Part shown: positions 1 through 5,242 of the stretch, piece after piece | How positions within the stretch are numbered: the stretch's first letter is position 1 | Layout: each line of letters starts with the position of its first letter | Assembly: GCA_947463755.1 (NCBI GenBank) | Contig: CANHUK010000167.1 | Span: 1 to 5,242, forward strand | Direction of reading: 5' to 3' | Length of the DNA: 5,242 nucleotides | From: Chitinophagaceae bacterium | Lineage (GTDB): Bacteria > Bacteroidota > Bacteroidia > Chitinophagales > Chitinophagaceae | Notes under the pieces: generated by a model | Told to the model about the DNA's origin: nothing | The model's input: the letters and a program-made list of their open reading frames with translations, nothing else | Databases searched by the model: none | Program-made: the position numbers and the translations under genes

Positions 1-452
1 ACGCCGCCGCTCAAATGTACCCCCTTGCCGATCTGCGCACAACTGCCGACCGTGGCCCAGGTGTCCACCATCGTGCCCTCATCCACATAGGCGCCGATGT
101 TTACATAAGAAGGCATCAATACCACATTCTTCGCCAGATAGGCACCATAACGAGCCACGGCATGCGGTACGGCCCGAACCCCCAGGCTCTTGTAATCCTT
201 CTTCAACAGCATCTTGTCATAGAACTCGAAAGGTGCCAGCTCCCAGGTCTGCATCTGCTGGATCCCGAAATACATCAGGATCGCCTGCTTGACCCACTCA
301 TTCACTACCCATCCTTCCCCCTCGGGTGCTGCTACACGCAGGCGCCCCTTATCGACTTCCTCGATCACGGCCCGCACGGCATCCGCGTAAGTATTATCCT
401 TCAACAGCTCCCGGTTCGCCCAGGCCGCCTCTATGTGTTGCTTCAGATCCAT
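1..452 (-). CDS. dapD: 2,3,4,5-tetrahydropyridine-2,6-dicarboxylate N-succinyltransferase, N-terminal part (cut by left edge)
   Basis: DapD transfers succinyl from succinyl-CoA to tetrahydrodipicolinate in the succinylase branch of diaminopimelate/lysine synthesis, in the cytoplasm. The minus strand reads from ATG at 452-450 through 150 complete codons with no stop and leaves the window at base 1. An N-terminal helical region (MDLKQHIEAAW; later EGWVVNEWVKQAIL and FEFYDKM) is followed by the start of the left-handed beta-helix. There, about residues 113-150 carry the highly recognisable family stretch MPSYVNIGAYVDEG, then TMVDTWATVGSCAQIGKG and HLSGG. Family members are usually about 270 residues, so a little over half is present; the acyl-CoA binding C-terminal part lies outside. 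The gene is divergent from the glycosyltransferase, 92 bp apart. The start is well supported because similarity begins at once and no longer in-frame start is needed. Identification is very secure for the portion seen. Confidence 0.95.
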   Translation of the reverse strand, partial: MDLKQHIEAAWANRELLKDNTYADAVRAVIEEVDKGRLRVAAPEGEGWVVNEWVKQAILMYFGIQQMQTWELAPFEFYDKMLLKKDYKSLGVRAVPHAVARYGAYLAKNVVLMPSYVNIGAYVDEGTMVDTWATVGSCAQIGKGVHLSGG

Positions 453-462
453 CTTCAAAAAG

Positions 463-474
463 TTTTCGCGAAAA
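463..474. repeat. Perfect 12-bp palindrome TTTTCGCGAAAA in the divergent dapD/glycosyltransferase intergenic region
   Basis: TTTTCGCGAAAA is its own reverse complement over all 12 bases. It begins 11 bp upstream of the dapD start codon and overlaps the candidate dapD -7 element (469-476, minus strand). A palindrome there could be an operator for a dimeric repressor or simply a small hairpin in the 5' leader. The sequence shows only the symmetry; regulatory function is inference. Confidence 0.4.
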
Positions 475-476
475 TA
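469..476 (-). promoter_or_regulatory. Possible Bacteroidota -7 element for dapD
   Basis: On the minus strand 476-469 reads TATTTTCG, one mismatch from the Bacteroidota -7 consensus TAnnTTTG, with 16 nt between it and the dapD ATG. No TTG -33 element is visible at the usual 17-23 nt upstream, so this is a weak call. An alternative TTTTTG ends 3 nt before the ATG but lacks the TA of the consensus. Confidence 0.3.
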
Positions 477-532
477 GGGGATTGTCACCTAAGAGTTCCG
501 CCCACCCGGAGATCCGTTCTCCACAAACACCG

Positions 533-540
533 TACTTTCG
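533..540 (+). promoter_or_regulatory. Candidate -7 element for the family 9 glycosyltransferase gene
   Basis: TACTTTCG differs from the TAnnTTTG consensus at one base and ends 4 nt before the proposed GTG start at 545. That is the same spacing as the perfect element in front of the gene at 3058. No TTG lies at the expected -33 distance, so the promoter is inferred mainly from the -7 match and from this shared geometry. It would give a leaderless or nearly leaderless transcript and supports the choice of GTG as the start. Confidence 0.45.
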
Positions 541-544
541 TGCC

Positions 545-1546
545 GTGCCGACATCCTTCCTCATCATACAAACGGCCTTCATCGGCGACGTCGTCCTGGC
601 CACCGCGCTGGTCGAAAAACTGCGTCAACACCATCCCGATGCCGAGATCGATTTCCTCGTCAGAAAAGGCAATGAAACCCTGCTCAAGGGACACCCATAC
701 CTGCGAGAAATAATGATATGGGATAAAAAGAAGGGGAAACTCAGGAACCTCTTTGGACTGCTGCGCATCATCCGAAGCCGACGTTATCACACAGTCATCA
801 ATGTACAACGCTTCTTCGCGACCGGCCTGCTGACGGCGTTCTCCGGTGCTAAGGAACGGATCGGATTCGATCGGAATCCCCTGCATTTTCTGTTCGACCG
901 AAGCATCCCGCACGGCGGACTCACTACCAAAGGCCATCTGCACGAAACCGACCGGAACCAGCGCCTGATCGAACATCTGACGGATGCCATCCCCGCCAAA
1001 CCGCGCTTGTATCCTTCGGAGGCCGACCGGGCCTTAGTGTCGGCTTATCAGTCGGAACCCTACATCTGTGTCGCCCCATCCTCCGTCTGGTTCACCAAGC
1101 AACTGCCCATCGACACCTGGGCCGCCTTCGTGAAGGCAGCGCAGATTAAATATAAAGTATTCCTCATCGCCGGACCCTCCGACCATGCCGTCTGTGAAGA
1201 GGTGCGCGAACTCTCCGGAGGCAGTGACCGGATCACCAACCTCGCCGGGAAACTGAGCCTCTTGCAATCGGTCGCCCTGCAAGCCGTTGCGGTCATGAAC
1301 TTCGTCAACGACTCCGGTCCCCTGCATTTCGCCTCCGCGACCGATGCCCCTGTGACGGCTGTCTTCTGTTCCACCGTGCCCGCCTTTGGATATGGCCCCC
1401 TGTCTGCCATCAGCCACACCGTGGAAGTGGAGGAAGTGCTGACCTGCAGACCCTGTGGCATCCACGGGAAAAAAGAATGCCCGAAGGGACATTTTGATTG
1501 CGGCCGGAAGATCCGGGTCGAACAACTCCTGCAACACTTGCCCTGA
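545..1546 (+). CDS. Glycosyltransferase family 9 (ADP-heptose:LPS heptosyltransferase-like) protein
   Basis: A 333-residue GT-B fold glycosyltransferase of the family that adds heptose (or another sugar) to the lipopolysaccharide core at the inner-membrane cytoplasmic face. The N-terminal Rossmann half opens with FLIIQTAFIGDVVLATAL (about residues 5-22), the typical family 9 signature with GD at 14-15. The C-terminal donor-binding half has APSSVWFTKQLP (177-188), then NDSGPLHFASATDAPVTAVF (255-274) and FGYGPL (281-286). The C-terminus carries four cysteines (301, 304, 312, 319) in the arrangement CRPC...C...C. Length matches the family. The reading frame is open back to 326, but similarity begins at about 557 and the upstream extension lies antisense to dapD. 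The only plausible in-frame start is GTG at 545, since the next ATG is residue 57. The exact sugar donor and acceptor cannot be told. It lies upstream of cca, which has its own promoter 39 bp on. Confidence 0.88.
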   Translation: MPTSFLIIQTAFIGDVVLATALVEKLRQHHPDAEIDFLVRKGNETLLKGHPYLREIMIWDKKKGKLRNLFGLLRIIRSRRYHTVINVQRFFATGLLTAFSGAKERIGFDRNPLHFLFDRSIPHGGLTTKGHLHETDRNQRLIEHLTDAIPAKPRLYPSEADRALVSAYQSEPYICVAPSSVWFTKQLPIDTWAAFVKAAQIKYKVFLIAGPSDHAVCEEVRELSGGSDRITNLAGKLSLLQSVALQAVAVMNFVNDSGPLHFASATDAPVTAVFCSTVPAFGYGPLSAISHTVEVEEVLTCRPCGIHGKKECPKGHFDCGRKIRVEQLLQHLP

Positions 1547-1551
1547 CCTCA

Positions 1552-1579
1552 TTGCAAGTCGCAAGTTTGACTATTTTTG
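1552..1579 (+). promoter_or_regulatory. Bacteroidota-type promoter for cca
   Basis: TTG at 1552-1554 (-33 element), 17 nt spacer, then TATTTTTG at 1572-1579, an exact match to TAnnTTTG. The element ends 6 nt before the cca ATG at 1586, so the transcript is predicted to be leaderless or to have only a few nucleotides of leader. The spacer contains a near-perfect tandem 7-mer, GCAAGTC/GCAAGTT (1554-1567). The match to a published phylum-level consensus is seen directly; promoter activity is inferred. Confidence 0.65.
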
Positions 1580-1585
1580 CGCCCC

Positions 1586-3007
1586 ATGGATATCCGCTGC
1601 TCGCAGGAAGAGAAATTTCTGATCAATAAGATCGCCAACGCCGCCCAGGAAGCCGGTACGCCCGCCTACCTGGTCGGTGGGTTCGTACGCGATCGTCTGA
1701 TCGATCGGTCCTGCGCGGATCTGGATGTCGTTTGCCTGGGCGACGGGATCGACCTCGCGCACCGCGTCGCAGAACGCTTCAAGCCGGTACCCACGGTCTC
1801 CTTCTTCAAGACCTTCGGCACTGCACATATCCGCGTCCGAGAATATGACATCGAATTCGTCGGCGCCCGAAAGGAAAGCTACCGGCAGGAATCCCGCAAC
1901 CCCGAAGTGGAGCCCGGTACGCTTACCGAAGACATGGAGCGCCGCGACTTCACCATCAACGCCATGTCCATTGGACTCAATAGTGATGATTTCGGCAAAC
2001 TGTATGATCCCTTCAACGGAGCACAGGACCTCCACGACGGCATCATCCGCACACCCCTCTCGCCTGACAAGGCCTTTACGGATGATCCGCTCCGCATGCT
2101 GCGTGCCATCCGATTCGCCGCGCAGCTCGGCTTCACCATCGAGCCCGTCACCTGGCAGGGGATCGTCGACAACCGGGAGCGCATCCGCATCATCTCACAG
2201 GAACGCATAACCGAAGAACTCAATAAGATGATCCTGGCGCTGAAGCCATCCGTCGGTTTCGAACTCATGAACCGCTGCGGACTCCTGCGCATCATCTTCC
2301 CGCAGATGGTGGACCTGGCAGGCGCAGAATATCGCGACGGCCTGGGACACAAGGATAACTTCACGCATACCCTGCAAGTAATGGACCAGATCGCACCAAA
2401 CACGGGCGACCTCTGGCTGCGCTGGGCCGCCCTGCTGCACGACATCGGAAAGCCCGCCACCAAACGATTTGAAGAGGGGACGGGTTGGACCTTCCACGGG
2501 CATGAAGTTGTGGGCGGTCGCATGGTGCCTAAGATCTTTGCCAAACTGAAACTGCCGCAGGATGCGAAGATGCGTTTCGTAAAGAAACTCGTCGAACTGC
2601 ATCTGCGGCCCATCAGTCTGACCAAGGAGAACATAACGGACTCGGCTATACGTAGATTACTGTTCGACGCCGGAGAGGAACTCGAAGCACTCATGATGCT
2701 TTGCGAGGCCGATATCACCTCCAAGAACCGCCAGAAAGTCAAGCGATACCTCGCCAATTTCGAACTCGTCCGCCAGCGCCTGAAGGAAGTGGAAGAGAAG
2801 GACCAGCTGCGCAACTGGCAGCCGCCTGTCTCCGGAGAAATGATCATGGAGACCTTCGGCCTCAAACCCTCGCCTCAGGTGGGTGCCATCAAGACGGCCA
2901 TCCGGGAGGCCATCCTCGATGGCGTGATACCGAATACCCGCGAAGATGCCTGGACCTATATGCTCGCAAGGGCCGCAGAACTCGGCCTCACACCCGTATC
3001 CGCCTGA
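1586..3007 (+). CDS. cca: CCA tRNA nucleotidyltransferase with HD domain
   Basis: A class II polynucleotide-polymerase-beta-like enzyme of 473 residues that adds or repairs the 3'-terminal CCA of tRNAs in the cytoplasm using CTP and ATP. Seen in order: the nucleotidyltransferase signature LVGGFVRD (29-36) and metal-binding D-x-D (DLD, 45-47); the flexible-loop/motif C segment RRDFTINAM (119-127); the nucleotide-selecting motif D region DDPLRMLRAIRFA (166-178); SQERITEELNK (204-214); an HD phosphohydrolase-type domain with His255, HTL (261-263) and LLHDIGKP (283-290) followed by FHGHE (303-307); and a C-terminal tRNA-binding-like segment beginning SGE (416-418) with AIKTAIREAILDG (434-446). 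The ATG at 1586 is preferred to the TTG at 1577, which lies inside the -7 promoter element. All catalytic motifs are intact. It sits 39 bp after the glycosyltransferase stop and 50 bp before the pRiA4b-like gene. An A-adding-only specialisation cannot be excluded by eye. Confidence 0.95.
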   Translation: MDIRCSQEEKFLINKIANAAQEAGTPAYLVGGFVRDRLIDRSCADLDVVCLGDGIDLAHRVAERFKPVPTVSFFKTFGTAHIRVREYDIEFVGARKESYRQESRNPEVEPGTLTEDMERRDFTINAMSIGLNSDDFGKLYDPFNGAQDLHDGIIRTPLSPDKAFTDDPLRMLRAIRFAAQLGFTIEPVTWQGIVDNRERIRIISQERITEELNKMILALKPSVGFELMNRCGLLRIIFPQMVDLAGAEYRDGLGHKDNFTHTLQVMDQIAPNTGDLWLRWAALLHDIGKPATKRFEEGTGWTFHGHEVVGGRMVPKIFAKLKLPQDAKMRFVKKLVELHLRPISLTKENITDSAIRRLLFDAGEELEALMMLCEADITSKNRQKVKRYLANFELVRQRLKEVEEKDQLRNWQPPVSGEMIMETFGLKPSPQVGAIKTAIREAILDGVIPNTREDAWTYMLARAAELGLTPVSA

Positions 3008-3020
3008 GCAGCAACGGATA

Positions 3021-3053
3021 TTGACGAGCGTTCCCGAAAACTCCTTAATTTTG
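3021..3053 (+). promoter_or_regulatory. Bacteroidota-type promoter for the pRiA4b-like gene and miaA
   Basis: TTG at 3021-3023, a 22-nt spacer and TAATTTTG at 3046-3053, an exact fit to TAnnTTTG. Only ACAC separates the element from the ATG at 3058, again predicting a leaderless mRNA. Because miaA follows after 14 bp without any element of its own, this promoter probably drives both genes. The spacer is at the long end of the accepted range. Confidence 0.6.
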
Positions 3054-3057
3054 ACAC

Positions 3058-3633
3058 ATGGCCATTTTAAGATTCAGAGTCTATTTCGAAGAGGACGAGA
3101 CCATCTATCGCGACGTCGCCGTTCGTCATACCCATCACTTCAGTGACTTGCACCAACAGATCCTGAAGGCTTATGAGTTCGACAATAAGCATGCCGCCAC
3201 CTTTTATCGCAGTAACGATAACTGGCAGCGGGGGAGAGAGATCACCCTTGACAAATACGACAAGGATTACAAGGCCGAACCCCTGTTGATGGCGGAGACC
3301 CTGATCGCGTCTGAGATCAACATGCCCAATCAGAAATTCATTTATACGTACGACTTCAACCGGAACTGGTCATTCATGGTAGAACTCATTGGTGTTTCCA
3401 ACGATGAGAACCCGAAGATCAGCTACCCTGCCACCGTTCGTAAGGAAGGCATCGGCCCCAGCCAGTATGGCACCAAAAGCATTCTGGGCGATCGCTTCAT
3501 GGATGTGGAAGAAAAATATGATCTCTCCGCCGGAGAAGATGGATTTGGTGAAGAGGGCGATGATGACGGAATAGGAGAGACGGACGCAGAGGAAGGCGGA
3601 GAAGAGGATACGACCGCCCAGGATGATTTCTGA
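3058..3633 (+). CDS. Plasmid pRiA4b ORF-3-like (IS1096 passenger TnpR-like) protein with acidic tail
   Basis: A 191-residue protein resembling the PRiA4_ORF3 family, whose biochemical role is not established to my knowledge. The family-like features are RFRVYFEEDETIYRDVAV at the N-terminus, DLHQQILKAYEFDNKHAATF (30-49, the equivalent of the usual 'LH..I..A..WD..H...F' pattern), KFIYTYDFNRNWSFMVELIG (93-112, the 'YDFGDxW...' region) and YPATVRKEGIGPSQYG (123-138). From about residue 154 to the end there are 17 Asp/Glu in 38 residues and no Lys or Arg, a disordered acidic tail ending in DDF. No signal peptide or membrane segment is seen, so it is probably cytoplasmic. Despite the family's mobile-element name, no transposase, resolvase motif or inverted repeats lie nearby, and the gene looks like a fixed chromosomal resident between cca and miaA. 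A link to tRNA maturation is suggested only by position. Confidence 0.75.
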   Translation: MAILRFRVYFEEDETIYRDVAVRHTHHFSDLHQQILKAYEFDNKHAATFYRSNDNWQRGREITLDKYDKDYKAEPLLMAETLIASEINMPNQKFIYTYDFNRNWSFMVELIGVSNDENPKISYPATVRKEGIGPSQYGTKSILGDRFMDVEEKYDLSAGEDGFGEEGDDDGIGETDAEEGGEEDTTAQDDF

Positions 3634-3646
3634 GTGGACCATCCAC
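3634..3646. repeat. Short inverted repeat filling the gap before miaA
   Basis: GTGGA-CCA-TCCAC, a 5-bp stem with a 3-nt loop, occupies almost the whole 14-nt gap between the upstream stop codon (3631-3633) and the miaA ATG (3648). It is in the place where a ribosome-binding region would be, and no Shine-Dalgarno sequence is present. It could modulate translation of miaA, but a 5-bp stem can easily occur by chance. Confidence 0.25.
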
Positions 3647-3647
3647 C

Positions 3648-4553
3648 ATGCATCAACAGACAGCCATCATCATCGCAGGCCCCACGGCCGCAGGTAAGAC
3701 CGAGTTGGCCATTCGCATCGCCCGACAGCTCGATACCGAGATCATTTCTGCAGACGCCCGCCAATGCTACCGCGAACTGAATATTGGCGTCGCCAGGCCT
3801 GCACCGGAAGAATTGGCAGCTGTTCCCCACCATTTCATCGCCTCTCATGGCATCACCGAGCGCATCAATGCCGCTGTCTTCGAACAGTTTGCCCTGCGGG
3901 AAGCCGAACGGATCCTGAGGGATCGTGAGCATGTCGTCCTATGCGGGGGAACGGGCCTCTATCTCAGGGCCTTCTGCGAAGGGATGGATGACATGCCCGA
4001 GGTGCCCGAAGAGATCAGAATGACGGTAGAAGCCATGTATCAGGCGGAAGGACTGCAAGCCTTGCAGGCAGCCGTCGCCTTTGAAGATCCCAGATTTGCA
4101 CAAGATGGTGCCATGGATAATCCTGCCCGCATCATTCGGGCATTGTCATTTGTGCGGGCCACCGGTCGGTCCATCCGCACTTTTCAACGTCGCCAGCCCG
4201 CAGCACGGCCCTTTCGCATCATCAAACTGCTGGTCGACAGACCCCGTGCCGAACTCTACGACCGCATCAATCGGCGCGTTACGTACATGATGGAGGAGGG
4301 ATTATGGGAGGAAGCTGAGGGGCTATTCACCCATCGAAGCCTGCAGGCGCTCCAAACAGTCGGTTATCGCGAGCTCTTCGATCATATGGAAGGCCGCTGT
4401 ACCCGGGAAGCAGCGGTGGACCTGATCCGTCAGCATACCAGAAATTACGCCAAGCGTCAGCTGACCTGGTTTCAAAAAGAAACCGGGATGAAGGTCTTTC
4501 ATCCCGGTCAGTTCGATGAGATCATGAAGTATCTCGCCTCGCAGGGTATTTGA
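3648..4553 (+). CDS. miaA: tRNA dimethylallyltransferase (tRNA A37 isopentenyltransferase)
   Basis: A 301-residue enzyme that transfers the dimethylallyl group of DMAPP to N6 of A37 in tRNAs reading UNN codons, improving codon-anticodon pairing. Visible motifs are the P-loop GPTAAGKT (11-18); SADARQCYREL (34-44), keeping the conserved Asp36 but with Ala where Ser is usual (SADSRQ); NIGVARP (45-51); HHFIASHGI (61-69), like Bacteroidota homologues; GGTGLYL (100-106); DNPARIIRAL (157-166); LQTVGYREL (235-243); and NYAKRQLTWF (266-275). Length is normal for the family. The ATG at 3648 is chosen because the P-loop follows immediately. It lies 14 bp after the pRiA4b-like gene with no promoter of its own, so co-transcription is likely. 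Its stop TGA (4551-4553) directly abuts the opposing stop of the minus-strand gene. Codons 276-287 overlap a terminator that acts on the other strand. Confidence 0.96.
   Translation: MHQQTAIIIAGPTAAGKTELAIRIARQLDTEIISADARQCYRELNIGVARPAPEELAAVPHHFIASHGITERINAAVFEQFALREAERILRDREHVVLCGGTGLYLRAFCEGMDDMPEVPEEIRMTVEAMYQAEGLQALQAAVAFEDPRFAQDGAMDNPARIIRALSFVRATGRSIRTFQRRQPAARPFRIIKLLVDRPRAELYDRINRRVTYMMEEGLWEEAEGLFTHRSLQALQTVGYRELFDHMEGRCTREAAVDLIRQHTRNYAKRQLTWFQKETGMKVFHPGQFDEIMKYLASQGI
4474..4508 (-). terminator. Intrinsic terminator of the FadL-like gene, embedded antisense in miaA
   Basis: Read on the minus strand, 4508-4498 (ACCGGGATGAA) pairs perfectly with 4492-4482 (TTCATCCCGGT). This forms an 11-bp, GC-rich-based stem with a 5-nt loop at 4493-4497. 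It is followed at once by the T-rich run TTCTTTTT (4481-4474). The hairpin begins 45 nt past the FadL-like stop codon. This is the standard rho-independent layout. On the plus strand the same hairpin lacks a T-run, so it should terminate only minus-strand transcripts. The bases also encode miaA residues 276-287, close to its C-terminus. Confidence 0.8.
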
Positions 4554-5242
4554 TCAGAATTTGAAGCCTACCGTGATCAACACATTGCCCAGTCCACTAC
4601 GCAGGTTGACGGGAGAGAAGCTGCCATTATCCAATCGGTAAGGATAGTAATTGTCGCCTACCAGCTGATGCACGTAGGTCAGGTCCACGAATTTCCCTTT
4701 GTTTCGATATCCCAGTCCACCGCTGATGTTCAGCCTCCGGGCGGACTCATTGCCCGCTGCATAAGGGTTTCCGAAATAGGCTACGCCGCCGCGGACCATG
4801 AAGGTTTCGAATTTCAACTCTCCGCCCACCCGGGCGTTGATGGCAGAACGATACACCCTGTCCACGGCCTGGTTCAATTCCGTGAAGTAGGATCCGGCAT
4901 TGGCCGTGGCATCGGAGGCCGTGAAGGTAGATCCCTGATAGTTCAGATATTCAATATCAGCGCTGATGAAACCCCGCTGACGGGTGATATCTGCATCCTC
5001 CCGAAATACATAGGAGATGCCACCCATGAGTCGCAGCGGGTTGCTGAAATTGTAGGCAAACTCCCCGTCATATCCATTGTTGAAATCCCTCGAGGACTGC
5101 GTCTGACTCCCGCTGCCGGCATATCCTTCCAGGTCGGCGGTGATCGTCGTGGCATACATGTCCTTCATATTGTACAAGGTCGGGGTGTGCAACGCCAAAC
5201 CGATCCGTAATTGATCGACCGGCTTGATGATCACACCCAGCT
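4554..5242 (-). CDS. FadL/OmpP1-like outer-membrane beta-barrel transporter, C-terminal part (cut by right edge)
   Basis: The last 228 codons of a minus-strand gene that is still open at the right edge; the apparent GTG at 5234 is an internal Val. The visible start, LGVIIKPVDQLRIGLALHTP followed by TLYNM, matches the 'G..Y.P...LR.G.A.HTPT.Y' segment characteristic of FadL/OmpP1/TodX-type channels that carry hydrophobic compounds across the outer membrane. After it come alternating amphipathic strands rich in Tyr, Phe and Gly (for example GEFAYNFSNPLRLMGGISYV, RGFISADIEYLNYQG, RVGGELKFETFMVRGGVAYF, KFVDLTYVHQL). The protein ends LITVGFKF, with the terminal aromatic residue expected for recognition by the BAM assembly machinery. 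The signal peptide and plug region would be outside the window. The substrate cannot be told. It converges on miaA with no gap, and its own terminator seems to lie inside miaA. Confidence 0.75.
   Translation of the reverse strand, partial: LGVIIKPVDQLRIGLALHTPTLYNMKDMYATTITADLEGYAGSGSQTQSSRDFNNGYDGEFAYNFSNPLRLMGGISYVFREDADITRQRGFISADIEYLNYQGSTFTASDATANAGSYFTELNQAVDRVYRSAINARVGGELKFETFMVRGGVAYFGNPYAAGNESARRLNISGGLGYRNKGKFVDLTYVHQLVGDNYYPYRLDNGSFSPVNLRSGLGNVLITVGFKF

Noticed and set aside
326..544. Upstream extension of the glycosyltransferase reading frame to an ATG at 326
   Set aside because: The extension overlaps dapD antisense, has no family similarity, and would place the promoter-like TACTTTCG inside the gene. 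The GTG at 545 fits both homology and promoter spacing.
15..713. Long plus-strand open frame opposite dapD and into the glycosyltransferase gene
   Set aside because: Its product has no recognisable motifs and it is a frame shadow of dapD (other strand) and of the glycosyltransferase (other frame).
1879..2865. 328-codon minus-strand open frame inside cca
   Set aside because: The product is a Ser/Arg-rich low-information sequence with no motifs, lying opposite an intact, well-conserved cca. Long antisense frames are expected in GC-rich coding DNA.
2997..3020. 6-bp inverted repeat TATCCG/CGGATA spanning the cca stop codon, as a terminator
   Set aside because: The stem is short, the loop is 12 nt, there is no T-run after it, and the next promoter's -33 TTG starts right behind it.
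3058..3633. A mobile element, suggested by the IS1096/pRiA4b family name
   Set aside because: No transposase, recombinase, terminal inverted repeats or target duplication are visible around the gene, and composition does not look different from its neighbours.
4053..4067. Quasi-palindrome CTGCAAG-C-CTTGCAG in miaA
   Set aside because: It encodes a Leu-Gln-Ala repeat (LQALQA) and has no T-run or promoter context; it is best explained by the protein sequence.
4291..4305. Shine-Dalgarno-like GGAGGAGGG upstream of an internal ATG in miaA
   Set aside because: It lies in the middle of the miaA frame, encodes MEEGLWEEAE, starts no other gene, and Bacteroidota rarely rely on such sites.

Overview
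The window looks like chromosomal DNA from a member of the Bacteroidota, probably a GC-rich Chitinophagaceae-like lineage. Three things suggest this. There are TAnnTTTG-type promoter elements and no Shine-Dalgarno sequences before the genes. The MiaA sequence has a Bacteroidota flavour (HHFIASHGI, NIGVARP). A FadL-like outer-membrane barrel is also present. The placement rests on motifs read by eye, not on a database search. No tRNA, rRNA, CRISPR array, insertion sequence or phage gene was seen, and coding density is very high.

Layout: (1) 1-452, minus strand, the 5' part of dapD (lysine/diaminopimelate synthesis), cut by the left edge. (2) 453-544, a 92-bp divergent intergenic region holding candidate -7 elements for both directions and a perfect 12-bp palindrome. 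(3) 545-1546, plus strand, a GT-B glycosyltransferase of family 9 (heptosyltransferase-like), most likely starting at GTG. (4) 1586-3007, plus strand, the tRNA CCA-adding enzyme (cca) with an HD domain. (5) 3058-3633, plus strand, a small protein resembling the plasmid pRiA4b ORF-3 family with a strongly acidic C-terminal tail. (6) 3648-4553, plus strand, miaA (tRNA dimethylallyltransferase). (7) 4554-5242, minus strand, the C-terminal part of a FadL/OmpP1-like outer-membrane transporter, cut by the right edge.

The plus-strand genes 3-6 lie in one direction. Two of them are tRNA-processing enzymes: Cca builds the 3' CCA end and MiaA isoprenylates A37. The acidic pRiA4b-like protein sits between them, 14 bp upstream of miaA, and is probably co-transcribed with it. 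Genes 3, 4 and 5 each have a TAnnTTTG-like element ending only 4-6 nt before the start codon, which predicts leaderless or nearly leaderless mRNAs.

The most interesting architecture is at the right. miaA and the FadL-like gene converge with their stop codons directly abutting (TGA|TCA, 4551-4556), leaving no intergenic space. A textbook intrinsic terminator for the minus-strand gene (11-bp perfect stem, 5-nt loop, T-rich tail) is embedded inside the miaA coding sequence at 4474-4508, so that DNA appears to encode a protein segment on one strand and a terminator on the other.
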